The translations under genes were made by a program, and so were the position numbers. Below are positions 52,015 to 60,392 of a stretch of DNA of 64,000 nt, in pieces. Within the stretch, counting starts at the first letter, position 1, and the number at the start of each line of letters is the position of its first letter. The stretch comes from Bacteroidales bacterium (GTDB taxonomy: Bacteria; Bacteroidota; Bacteroidia; Bacteroidales; UBA12077): assembly GCA_030637515.1 (NCBI GenBank), contig DAOWGM010000051.1:62001-126000 (forward strand). The letters run 5' to 3'. The notes below the pieces were generated by a model, which was given only the letters and a program-made list of their open reading frames with translations, did not search any database and was not told the DNA's origin.

Positions 52015-52377
52015 ATGATACAAATAATTAGTAATCCTTCTATAATTGAAGCTGTAGGAACTAAAGGCAAAATTATTGAAGAATTCTTTGGTAGGGTAAA
52101 TAGCAAAACTTCAGATATTAGTATTGCAAGAATGAAGAGCCCGCAAGGTTGGGAAGAACCAGGACAAAAGCCCGAATTCGATGAATATACTGTTGTTTTA
52201 AAAGGTACTTTAAAAGTGGAAACTAAAGTAGAGGAATATAATGTAATTGCAGGCCAAGGAATATTAACAGAAAAAAATGAATGGATAAAATATAGTACTC
52301 CTTATGAAGGAGGTGCAGAATATATTGCTGTTTGTCTTCCCGCATTTTCTCCAGATATTGTTCACAGAGACGAATAA
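52015..52377 (+). CDS. Cupin domain protein
   Basis: This 120-residue single-domain protein has the cupin pattern: FDEYTVVLKGTLKVETKVEEYNVIAGQGILTEKNEW is the double-stranded barrel (quoted by its ends: FDEYTVVLKGTLKV and VIAGQGILTEKNEW). Typical metal-binding His residues of motif 1 are not evident, so it may be a non-metal or degenerate cupin. It follows the GH114-like gene by 15 bp. Downstream lies the foldback element that separates it from the SpoIIE gene. Confidence 0.78.
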   Translation: MIQIISNPSIIEAVGTKGKIIEEFFGRVNSKTSDISIARMKSPQGWEEPGQKPEFDEYTVVLKGTLKVETKVEEYNVIAGQGILTEKNEWIKYSTPYEGGAEYIAVCLPAFSPDIVHRDE

Positions 52378-52382
52378 AAGAA

Positions 52383-52507
52383 GCTGTCTAAAAAGGCACA
52401 TAACTGTCATTCCCTTGAAAAAGGGAATCTCATATTTGACAGTGATACATTTTGTTATGAGATCTCTAATCAGGTTGGAGATGACAAAAAATGCCTTTTT
52501 AGACAGC
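52383..52507. mobile_element. 125-bp MITE-like foldback with 16-bp terminal inverted repeats
   Basis: GCTGTCTAAAAAGGCA at 52383-52398 is perfectly mirrored by TGCCTTTTTAGACAGC at 52492-52507. Inside are three further inverted pairs: TGTCAT/ATGACA (52405, 52481), a hairpin ATTCCCTT/AAGGGAAT (52409-52428), and ATCTCATA/TATGAGAT (52427, 52456). There is no ORF. The ends resemble those of Bacteroidota insertion sequences (GGGGCTGTCT type on the right side). It lies between convergent genes, where it may also act as a terminator. Confidence 0.72.
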
Positions 52508-52515
52508 CCCTTAAT

Positions 52516-55500
52516 TTAAAACTTTATTCCGATAAAAATAAGATCATCGATTTGACTTAAATCGCCTTTCCATTTATTAAAACGATCTTCCAGAATTTGT
52601 TTTTGATCTTTCATTGATGATTTATGAATCTCCAGTAACATTTTCTTAATATTTACACTTTTAAATTTTGTTTCGCCAGGGCCACCAAACTGATCTGCAT
52701 ATCCATCAGAGAAAATATAGATTACATCATCTTTTTTTATTTTTATTTCGTGATTAGTAAAATTTTCCTTTTCAACGTGATAAATTCCAATAGGCATTCT
52801 GTCTGCTTTATATTCTAACAATTCACCATCTCTGATCAGATATAATGGGTTATAAGCTCCAGCATATTCAATAATGTTTTTATTTTTATGATAAATGCAC
52901 ATTGCCATATCCATTCCATCTTTATTTTCACCTTCTTTACCTGTTTGATGCAGTGAATATTTTATTTTTTCACGAAGTAATTCCAGAATTCTTGCTGCTG
53001 TCAGATTATGATTTTCGTTACCAAAAATTTCATTTAATGAAGAAACACCAAGCATGCTCATGAATGCTCCGGGAACTCCATGTCCTGTACAATCAGCCGC
53101 TGTAAAGTATAATTTATTGTTATCTTCGGCAATCCAATAAAAATCACCACTTACAATATCACGGGGTTTAAAAAGAATAAAATGATCGCTAAATGCTTTT
53201 TCAAAATGATCATTTAATGGCAAAATAGCATTTTGTATTTTGCTTGCATAATTTATACTATCGGTAATTTCTTCTTTATTCCTTAATATTTCATCGTGTT
53301 GAATTGTAATTTCATCTCTTTGAGCTTCAATTTCTTTTGCTTTTTCCTGGATTTCTACTGTTCGTTCTTTAACTTTTTGCTCTAGTACTTTTTTATCGCG
53401 AATCAGTTTGCGTTCTCTTGTTTTTGATATAATCAGAAATACTACAATAATTCCAATTAAAATCGAAATATAAAACCAGATGCTTTCTGTAAAAGGAGGT
53501 TTAATTGTAAAGCGCATCGATTTTATTTCGCTAACGTTTCCTTGTATATCTTTTGCACGAACATTAACCTTATATTTCCCTGATTCAACAATTAAATTAA
53601 TTTCCTGATTTGTACTCCAGGAAGACCAATCACTCATTGATCCATCAACAAAGTATTGATACTGTGTGGAGTTTTTCTTAATATAGTTCGGAGCAATAAT
53701 TTTTATATAAATTGCATTATTCTCAGAATCAAGCTGTAAATCTGAAAGTTCAAAAGAAATACCTTTTTCATTTTTGATATTATTAAAATATATATCAAAT
53801 TCAGGCTGTAAGATTTTAAATCTTGAATGATCAATTTTAAATATTTGATTATTATTATTTATGATCCAAATATTTTGGTTGTTGTCCGATACAATTGATG
53901 AAATATCATCAAAGAGTTTAAGATAGGTTATTTCCTGATCGGACCAATCGTTGTTTAAATTCAGACAAGACCATTTATTTTCAGTTTTTAACCAAGGTAG
54001 ACCTTGTTGAATTAACAGAAACTTTAATTTGGTTTTAAAATTGTAAGAGTCTGATTTGTATTGTTTAAAAGAATCAGTTTCAGAGTGATAATAATATATT
54101 CCCGATTCCAGAAAAAGAAATAAAGAATCATTAATAAAATCAAGTTTATATTGTTCTGGAAAATCTGTTTCAATATGGTAATACTTTAAGTCTTTGGGTT
54201 CTCCAAGAGAATCGATTAAGAAAGAATATGCTGAATCATCGCCACCAAGCCAAGCTACATTCTCATTCAATATATTAATTGTGTAAATTGATTCCGAAAA
54301 ATCAACAAAATTATATAGAGCCTGCCATTTCTCGTCTTCATAAATAATTGAAAACAGACTTGTTGCAGTTGAAATATAATAGCTGCCAGAATCAGTTTTA
54401 CTACTAATTTGATTAATATATCTGTTTCCAATAATTTCTTCAGCCTTATGTTCATTTATATAATACAAACCATTATTTGAAGCTACAAGAATTCCATGTT
54501 CGGTCGATACCAACTGATTACATTTGCCATTAAGACCTTCAACTTTTTTAAATATGTAGTTAATTGACTTTAATTTACTTATAGTTTTCTTAACGTATCT
54601 TGTTCTTGGTTTAGCTGTTGTAGTTTTCTTAACGGATTCTTGTTTTGTTTCATCAGCAGTAGTTTCTTCTTTCTTATTGAAAAGTCTTGAAAATAATCTT
54701 TTTGTTGGTTTTGTAGCCTCAGAATCTTCACTTTTTGTACTTCCAGAGGTTTTTACATTTGAAGATGTTTTCCGTCTTGACGGACTGGTTTTTATCCAAA
54801 TATCTACTTCATTAAAATCCTTAACTTCAGAAAGATAATATACACCCTCGTTTGTAGCAACATATAACTCGTTGTTATGCCATAAAGTAGAAATTAAATT
54901 CCCTTTTAATCCAGGATAAGTGGTGTAATTGCGTAATGGTAAGTCAAAATCGACTCTGCTTACACCAAATTCATGAGATACCCACAAACCATTATTATTA
55001 TCAAGTCCAAGCGAATATATTTCATCATCGGGTAATCCATTTTGGTAATTAACTGTATATACTATTTTCCCGGTTTTTTTATTAACTATTTCTATACCAC
55101 CATATAACGTGCCGAAGGCATATAATGTGTCGGATATAATTTGTCCATCAGCTAAAATGCTTTCATATAAATATCCATCATCATTAATATCATAATTGTA
55201 ATATTTTATTCCATCGAAAGTATAAAGTTCGCTGTCATCAGTGCCAACTAAAACTCTATTTTTACTATAAGGTAAACTAAAAAGGATCTCGCTATTTTCG
55301 GTGTAAAAACCGGTTACAATTGGAAAAAGTGTGTCACTTTCTATTCTATATAATCCTTCACTTGCGACGTTGAAAAATGTATTTTTGTGTGTAACAAACA
55401 TGCCTGTAAATGGTCTGAAATCTTTAGAATACCAACGTTTAAATCTCTCTGGGTTTTTTACAGAATGCCTTGTTATAGTGTTTTCTCCGTAGAAGAAAAT

Positions 55501-55902
55501 AGTAGAATCGGTAAAAATAATTTTTGAAATAATTCCAATATTTGCGGTGTCCGTTGATAATGACTTATATTCTATAAAGCCTTTTGAGTTTCTTTCAAGA
55601 TATCCATAGTTGTTATTAGCCCCAACATATACTTTGTTATCTAACGGGCTCTTTTTAAGAGCAAAAGGAATGTGAGGAAGTTTTAAAAGATCCCAGTTCT
55701 GACCATCAAAAGTTGAAATACCTTTTCTGTTTGCAAATAGCATAACATTCTGGTTGTCTTGACTTATAGACCAGTTTTGAGATTCTATTTCTTTAGATTC
55801 TTTAAAATGTGTTATATAAGGCGTTCCATCTTGGGCATTTATATCAGAAAAAAAAACAGATATAATAAACAGGAGTAATGCTAATTTCAGTTTCGGTATC
55901 AT
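52516..55902 (-). CDS. Propeller-Y_Y_Y-transmembrane SpoIIE phosphatase
   Basis: This 1128-residue sensor has a signal peptide (cleavage near DINAQ), two-component-regulator-type beta-propeller repeats (about 30-740), a Y_Y_Y domain (about 745-815), a membrane helix (SIWFYISILIGIIVVFLIIS), a coiled coil and a C-terminal SpoIIE phosphatase domain (SGDFYW, DCTGHGVPGAFMS, FSDGYADQFGG). It puts a phosphatase where classical hybrid two-component systems have a kinase. A low-complexity Lys/Thr/Ser-rich insert of about 80 residues interrupts the propeller (about 375-455). The frame starts at a TTG (55914), but the ATG at 55902 is preferred. Confidence 0.92.
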   Translation of the reverse strand: MIPKLKLALLLFIISVFFSDINAQDGTPYITHFKESKEIESQNWSISQDNQNVMLFANRKGISTFDGQNWDLLKLPHIPFALKKSPLDNKVYVGANNNYGYLERNSKGFIEYKSLSTDTANIGIISKIIFTDSTIFFYGENTITRHSVKNPERFKRWYSKDFRPFTGMFVTHKNTFFNVASEGLYRIESDTLFPIVTGFYTENSEILFSLPYSKNRVLVGTDDSELYTFDGIKYYNYDINDDGYLYESILADGQIISDTLYAFGTLYGGIEIVNKKTGKIVYTVNYQNGLPDDEIYSLGLDNNNGLWVSHEFGVSRVDFDLPLRNYTTYPGLKGNLISTLWHNNELYVATNEGVYYLSEVKDFNEVDIWIKTSPSRRKTSSNVKTSGSTKSEDSEATKPTKRLFSRLFNKKEETTADETKQESVKKTTTAKPRTRYVKKTISKLKSINYIFKKVEGLNGKCNQLVSTEHGILVASNNGLYYINEHKAEEIIGNRYINQISSKTDSGSYYISTATSLFSIIYEDEKWQALYNFVDFSESIYTINILNENVAWLGGDDSAYSFLIDSLGEPKDLKYYHIETDFPEQYKLDFINDSLFLFLESGIYYYHSETDSFKQYKSDSYNFKTKLKFLLIQQGLPWLKTENKWSCLNLNNDWSDQEITYLKLFDDISSIVSDNNQNIWIINNNNQIFKIDHSRFKILQPEFDIYFNNIKNEKGISFELSDLQLDSENNAIYIKIIAPNYIKKNSTQYQYFVDGSMSDWSSWSTNQEINLIVESGKYKVNVRAKDIQGNVSEIKSMRFTIKPPFTESIWFYISILIGIIVVFLIISKTRERKLIRDKKVLEQKVKERTVEIQEKAKEIEAQRDEITIQHDEILRNKEEITDSINYASKIQNAILPLNDHFEKAFSDHFILFKPRDIVSGDFYWIAEDNNKLYFTAADCTGHGVPGAFMSMLGVSSLNEIFGNENHNLTAARILELLREKIKYSLHQTGKEGENKDGMDMAMCIYHKNKNIIEYAGAYNPLYLIRDGELLEYKADRMPIGIYHVEKENFTNHEIKIKKDDVIYIFSDGYADQFGGPGETKFKSVNIKKMLLEIHKSSMKDQKQILEDRFNKWKGDLSQIDDLIFIGIKF

Positions 55903-56060
55903 GATTTGAAGCAATTCTTTTATAAGAAATGGGTGGATAAGTTACTAAAAATTATTTAATCGGCATTCGATAATTCCTAAATTTGTATAAAAATTAAAAG
56001 AGAAATTTTTTAGATAGAATAGCAACTTTTATTGTTAGTAAAATTGATTTTTAAAACTAA

Positions 56061-56092
56061 AAAATAGTCCGGATTGTTGTCCGGACTATTTT
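56061..56092 (-). terminator. Terminator of the acyl-CoA synthetase gene
   Basis: A 13-bp perfect stem AAAATAGTCCGGA / TCCGGACTATTTT with a 6-base loop lies just beyond the stop on the minus strand. Confidence 0.85.
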
Positions 56093-56096
56093 GTTT

Positions 56097-57998
56097 TTAG
56101 AATTTATTAAGCTCTATAAGATTTTCGGGATTTGTAATTTCTTTAGCCTCTGGATTAAAAAGGTATTCGAGTTTTTTAGCATGATATTCAACGATTTTTC
56201 CTCGCACCATTTTAAGTGTAGAGTTTATTAATTTATTTTCTTCAGAGAAAGGTTCGCCTATAATAGCAGTTGCAGCAGGTAACCAACGTTCAGGGAACTG
56301 ACCTTCAAATTTGCCCCCTTTTTTAAATTCGTCTATTTCTTCTTGAATTTTAGTTAATGCCAGTTTTTTACCTTCTTCAGTATCGAATTTTAAACCACTT
56401 TCAGTTACTGTTCTTTTCAAAGCTTCTTTTTTTGGCACAATCAAACCAACAGTATATGGACTTTGTTCATTGTAAAGCATTACCTGATCTATGAATTTTG
56501 TTTGCTCAACCAAGGCTTCTTCTATTGATTCAGGACTATATTTTTCACCATCATTGCTAATTAACAAACTTTTAAATCTCCCAAGAACATATAAAAATCC
56601 ATCTTTATCCATATATCCTAAATCGCCGGTGTATAGCCAACCTTCTTTTAATGTTTCATTGGTTGATTTTTCGTTTTCCCAGTATCCTACCATAATATTT
56701 TCGCCGCGAACAACTATTTCTCCTTTTTCGCCTACAGGAACTTCATTACCATCATCATCACAAATTTTAAGATCAAGATTTGATACCAAATATCCTGAAG
56801 AGCCTAACTTATGTTTTTTCATCGAATTAGACGATATAATTGGTGCAGATTCAGAAAGTCCATAGCCTTGAAACATAGGCATACCAATTGCATAGTAAAA
56901 CTTTTGAAGTTCAATATCAAGTAATGCACCACCACCAATAAAAAATTTGAGATCTCCTCCAAAACCTGCTCTAATTTTACTGAATAAGATTTTATCAAAA
57001 AGATTAAGTATCGGTTTTTTCCAGAAATGGAGTAATCCTCCTTTATTAAATCCTTCTTTATTATAGCTATATGCCATTTTTAAAGCAAAATTGAAAAGCT
57101 TCTCAGCAGTTGTACCTTTTTCTTGAATCCCTTTTTCAATATTTTTTTTAAAGTTTTTTGCAAGTGCTGGAACACTTAGTAATAAATCAGGTTTTATTTC
57201 TTTTATATTTTGAGGAATATTTTTCAAAGTTTCCATAAGGGTTTTACCCGACTGAGTAAATGCAAGGCTGGCGCCGTAAGCCATAAAACTGTATATTCCT
57301 GCTGTATGGGCAAAAGAATGATCCAGGGGAAGAATCAATAAAGTTTTATACGTAGGAGGAATATCCATTAAGCTACATGCTTGCTCAACATTTGCTGTAT
57401 AATTCCGATGAGTCAACATTATTCCTTTTGGATCGGCTGTTGTTCCTGAAGTATAACTAATATTTGCAAGATCATTAGGCTTTATTGACGTTATTACCTT
57501 TTCAAAATCTTCATTATTTGATTTTATAAAATCGGTTCCAAGACTAAAAATATCATCAATAAATATCTCATCATCATCATAGCTCTCCTGAGGATCAAGA
57601 TATATGATCTTTTCAAGGCTTGATATATCATTTTTTATTTGTTTGATTTTATGCGCTTGAGAGTTAGAAACTATAACCATTTTTGTTCCCGAATGATTAA
57701 GCCTGAACTTTAAATCAGTTCCGGCATCTAACTTAACCGATAAAGGAACGTTTACTGCACCGCAATATAAAATTGCAAGTTCGCTCATTACCCAGTAGTT
57801 TCTACCTTCAGATAACAAAGCTATACGATCATCCTTTTTTACATTCAGACTAAGCAATCCTGCAGCTAATATTTTAGTTTGTTTAAGAACTTCGTTGTAC
57901 GTTAACGATTGATATTTATCTATTTTTTTCTCCCATAGAAATGCATTTCCAGAGAATTTACTTACGCTACTTTCAAAAAGATTAATTATAGTTGTCAT
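56097..57998 (-). CDS. Long-chain acyl-CoA synthetase (AMP-binding)
   Basis: This 633-residue ANL-superfamily enzyme has the P-loop-like motif SYTSGTTADPKGIMLTHRN, then MFQGYGLSESAP (A5), GWLYTGDLGYMDKDG (A7) and FLYVLGRFKSLLISNDGEKYSP (A8, quoted by its ends). It activates fatty acids to acyl-CoA with ATP for degradation or lipid synthesis, in the cytoplasm or at the inner membrane. The C-terminal extension (about 580-633) is that of the Bacteroidota FadD-like forms. It is monocistronic. Confidence 0.94.
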   Translation of the reverse strand: MTTIINLFESSVSKFSGNAFLWEKKIDKYQSLTYNEVLKQTKILAAGLLSLNVKKDDRIALLSEGRNYWVMSELAILYCGAVNVPLSVKLDAGTDLKFRLNHSGTKMVIVSNSQAHKIKQIKNDISSLEKIIYLDPQESYDDDEIFIDDIFSLGTDFIKSNNEDFEKVITSIKPNDLANISYTSGTTADPKGIMLTHRNYTANVEQACSLMDIPPTYKTLLILPLDHSFAHTAGIYSFMAYGASLAFTQSGKTLMETLKNIPQNIKEIKPDLLLSVPALAKNFKKNIEKGIQEKGTTAEKLFNFALKMAYSYNKEGFNKGGLLHFWKKPILNLFDKILFSKIRAGFGGDLKFFIGGGALLDIELQKFYYAIGMPMFQGYGLSESAPIISSNSMKKHKLGSSGYLVSNLDLKICDDDGNEVPVGEKGEIVVRGENIMVGYWENEKSTNETLKEGWLYTGDLGYMDKDGFLYVLGRFKSLLISNDGEKYSPESIEEALVEQTKFIDQVMLYNEQSPYTVGLIVPKKEALKRTVTESGLKFDTEEGKKLALTKIQEEIDEFKKGGKFEGQFPERWLPAATAIIGEPFSEENKLINSTLKMVRGKIVEYHAKKLEYLFNPEAKEITNPENLIELNKF

Positions 57999-58180
57999 AG
58001 TTTATATTATTTTGAAGTTACAATTTAGAAAAAATCGATAGAACTTGGTAGGCTTCTTATCTATTAATTAATCAAATAACTGTTATTGTCTGAAAATCAG
58101 GACGATGTCAAAGGGAGGGTTTGCGATAAATTTCAGAGTCAGTGCATAAAGATTTTAAATTCAGAATTTTATGTTATTTT

Positions 58181-58213
58181 TTTGATTCTCATTGGGATTT
58201 TTATATATATTTG
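58181..58213 (+). promoter_or_regulatory. Promoter of the SPOR gene (TTTG-N21-TATATTTG)
   Basis: TTTG at 58181-58184 and an exact TATATTTG at 58206-58213 are 21 bp apart, the closest match to the Bacteroidota consensus in this window. It is 36 bp before the ATG at 58250, and downstream of the frame's possible start at 58142. Confidence 0.65.
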
Positions 58214-58249
58214 CATTATAACTCAAAATCAACATCTAATCTTAATTTT

Positions 58250-58702
58250 ATGAGAAGTATAATAGTAGTATTAAGTTTATTGGTAGTTCTTAGTTCAGGC
58301 TGCGAAATGATCGGAAAGAAAAAAAGAGCCGAACAGGCAGCAATTGAACTTAAAGCAAAAAATGACAGTATTGCAAAAGCTAAGAAGAAAGCAGCTGCAT
58401 TAAAGCTTAAAAAGCAAAAAGATGCACAAGCCAAAAAAGAAGCAATAAAAAAAGCTGAAGAAGAAAGAAAAAAACTGTATAAATTCCATATCATAGTAGG
58501 AAGCTTTAAAACTCCTGAATATGCTACAGCATATAATAATTTAATGGGAAGCAAAGGTTATCAAACAGAATTGATTACTAATAATTATAATTTTAAAATG
58601 GTTAGTATTGGTGCCTTTAAATCGTGGAGAGAAGCAGTAACAGAATTGAATAAAGCCAGAGAGGCAATTGAGCCTAGTTCATGGATTTATATCAGAAATT
58701 AA
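58250..58702 (+). CDS. SPOR domain lipoprotein
   Basis: This 150-residue lipoprotein (lipobox LSSGCEMIG, Cys18) has a long Lys/Ala-rich helix (about 25-75) and a C-terminal SPOR peptidoglycan-binding domain (about 78-150: FHIIVGSFKTPEYATAYNN, MVSIGAFKSWREAV). SPOR domains bind glycan strands without stem peptides, as at division sites. A frame from 58142 would cross the promoter and lose the lipobox position, so 58250 is the start. It has its own promoter and terminator. Confidence 0.88.
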   Translation: MRSIIVVLSLLVVLSSGCEMIGKKKRAEQAAIELKAKNDSIAKAKKKAAALKLKKQKDAQAKKEAIKKAEEERKKLYKFHIIVGSFKTPEYATAYNNLMGSKGYQTELITNNYNFKMVSIGAFKSWREAVTELNKAREAIEPSSWIYIRN

Positions 58703-58729
58703 TTTAAGTATATATAATTTATTATAATG

Positions 58730-58756
58730 GAGCTGACAAACATGTCAGCTCTTTTT
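58730..58756 (+). terminator. Terminator of the SPOR gene
   Basis: GAGCTGACA / TGTCAGCTC with loop AACA is followed by five T. Confidence 0.85.
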
Positions 58757-58810
58757 ATTTGTTGTTTATTAACAATTCAATATATATTTTTTTTTTAGAT
58801 AATTAAATAA

Positions 58811-58818
58811 TAGATTTG
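58811..58818 (+). promoter_or_regulatory. -7 element of the first MFS gene
   Basis: TAGATTTG is an exact TAnnTTTG match, 31 bp before the ATG at 58850. A clear -33 TTTG is missing. Confidence 0.4.
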
Positions 58819-58849
58819 GTCTTCAAAAAAAATAAATGTAAGAATAAAA

Positions 58850-60241
58850 ATGGAACAAGTTAAAAGATTGCTAAATGAATCAGCAGCAGCAAGATGGGGG
58901 GCTTTACTCCTTATTAGTGTTGTAATGTTTTCGAGTTATTATTTTTATGATGTTTTTTCAGGAATAAAAAGCACATTGCAAGCTGAAACAGGCTTGTCCA
59001 ATGCCGATTATGGTACTATGTATGGTGCATATTCTTTTGCAAATGCATTTCTTTTAATGGCATTTTTTGGAGGAATTTTACTTGATAAATGGGGAATAAG
59101 AAAAACCGGATCATTATTCATTACTTTTTTAACAGTTGGAGTAATACTAACGGCATATGGTGCCAGTTATATTTACAAAGACAGTTCTGTGTATAATTTT
59201 ATGAATTCGTTTTTAACAAATTACTCAGCAGAATTAAAAATGATGATCTTCGGACGTGTATTGTTCGGATTGGGAGCGGAAACATTTTACGTGGTAATTA
59301 ATAAAGTAATAGCCAAATGGTTTAAAGGAAAGGAACTTGCTTTGGCATTTTCTATAAGTTTAGCTTTCGGACGATTTGGAACAGCAGCCGTTTTTATGTT
59401 ATCACCAAGATTAATAGCTGATGGAGCAAGGTGGACTAATGCAGGTTGGTTTGGTGTAATGCTTGGTTTAATTGCTTTTATTACCTTCTTTATATATATG
59501 ATTTTTGATATTAAGTTTGATAAAGTTGCCGGTGATCAGAGTGCTGATAATGAAGAGCCTGAGGTGTTTAGGTTGAAAGATTTCGGTTTGCTTATGAAAA
59601 ACAAATCTTTTATTTACATCACATTGTTATGTATTTTATTCTATTCAGCTGTATTTCCATTTTTAGGTTTTGCTGCCGATTTTCTACAGAATAAGTTTGG
59701 ATTTTCAGAGAAATTGGCTGGTGATGTTACAACGATATTACCTTATGGAACAATATTATTTACTCCATTATTTGGATGGTTTACCGATTTTAAAGGAAAA
59801 AATGCTTCTGTAATGATAATTGGTTCTATTTTACTAATTGCAGTTCATTTAACATTTTCTTTAACAAGCATATCTCCCTATGTACCTTTATTTGTGTTAG
59901 GTGTAGCATTTTCACTTGTACCTGCGGCAATGTGGCCTTCTGTGGCGCGAATAGTTGATGAAAACAGACTTGGTACTGCTTATGGATTTATGTTTACTGT
60001 TCAGAATTTTGGCTTAATGGGAATTCCTATTATTATGGGAAAAGTACTTGATGCAACAAATGTTGGCATTACAGCTCAAATGGTTAAAGATGGAGTTGCT
60101 CGTTATGATTATAAATATACTGTATTAATGCTTGCGGTGATTGGTGTATTTGGAGTTTTATTTGCGGTTTTATTAAAAAGAGAAGATAAAGTATCAGGAT
60201 TTGGACTGGAACTACCAAATAAATCTGAAGGTGAAAAATAA
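58850..60241 (+). CDS. MFS transporter, MFSD1-like (paralogue 1)
   Basis: This 463-residue protein has 12 predicted membrane helices. Motif A of MFS is visible (FGGILLDKWGIRKTG). The second half has the phrases LVPAAMWPSVARIV and LGTAYGFMFTVQNFGL, which resemble the conserved region of the eukaryotic MFSD1 family (carriers of dipeptides from lysosomes). This likeness is from memory of motifs and not from an alignment. It is the first of three paralogues in a row, with its own -7 element. A peptide or amino-acid-like substrate is an inference. Confidence 0.85.
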   Translation: MEQVKRLLNESAAARWGALLLISVVMFSSYYFYDVFSGIKSTLQAETGLSNADYGTMYGAYSFANAFLLMAFFGGILLDKWGIRKTGSLFITFLTVGVILTAYGASYIYKDSSVYNFMNSFLTNYSAELKMMIFGRVLFGLGAETFYVVINKVIAKWFKGKELALAFSISLAFGRFGTAAVFMLSPRLIADGARWTNAGWFGVMLGLIAFITFFIYMIFDIKFDKVAGDQSADNEEPEVFRLKDFGLLMKNKSFIYITLLCILFYSAVFPFLGFAADFLQNKFGFSEKLAGDVTTILPYGTILFTPLFGWFTDFKGKNASVMIIGSILLIAVHLTFSLTSISPYVPLFVLGVAFSLVPAAMWPSVARIVDENRLGTAYGFMFTVQNFGLMGIPIIMGKVLDATNVGITAQMVKDGVARYDYKYTVLMLAVIGVFGVLFAVLLKREDKVSGFGLELPNKSEGEK

Positions 60242-60392
60242 TTATTCCTTACTGTTTGTTTAAGTATTTGAAGCTTAAGCTAAATTTATTGAAAAAAAAG
60301 TTTAGTCGTGAGTAAAATCATTTTTATAAACCATTAATTATTTTAATTTCGCAAGGAAATCTTAGAATAAAATTAATTTATATAAAATTATT

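Noticed and set aside
58142-58249. 36-codon extension of the SPOR lipoprotein
   Set aside because: It spans a good promoter (58181-58213) and would place the lipobox internally.
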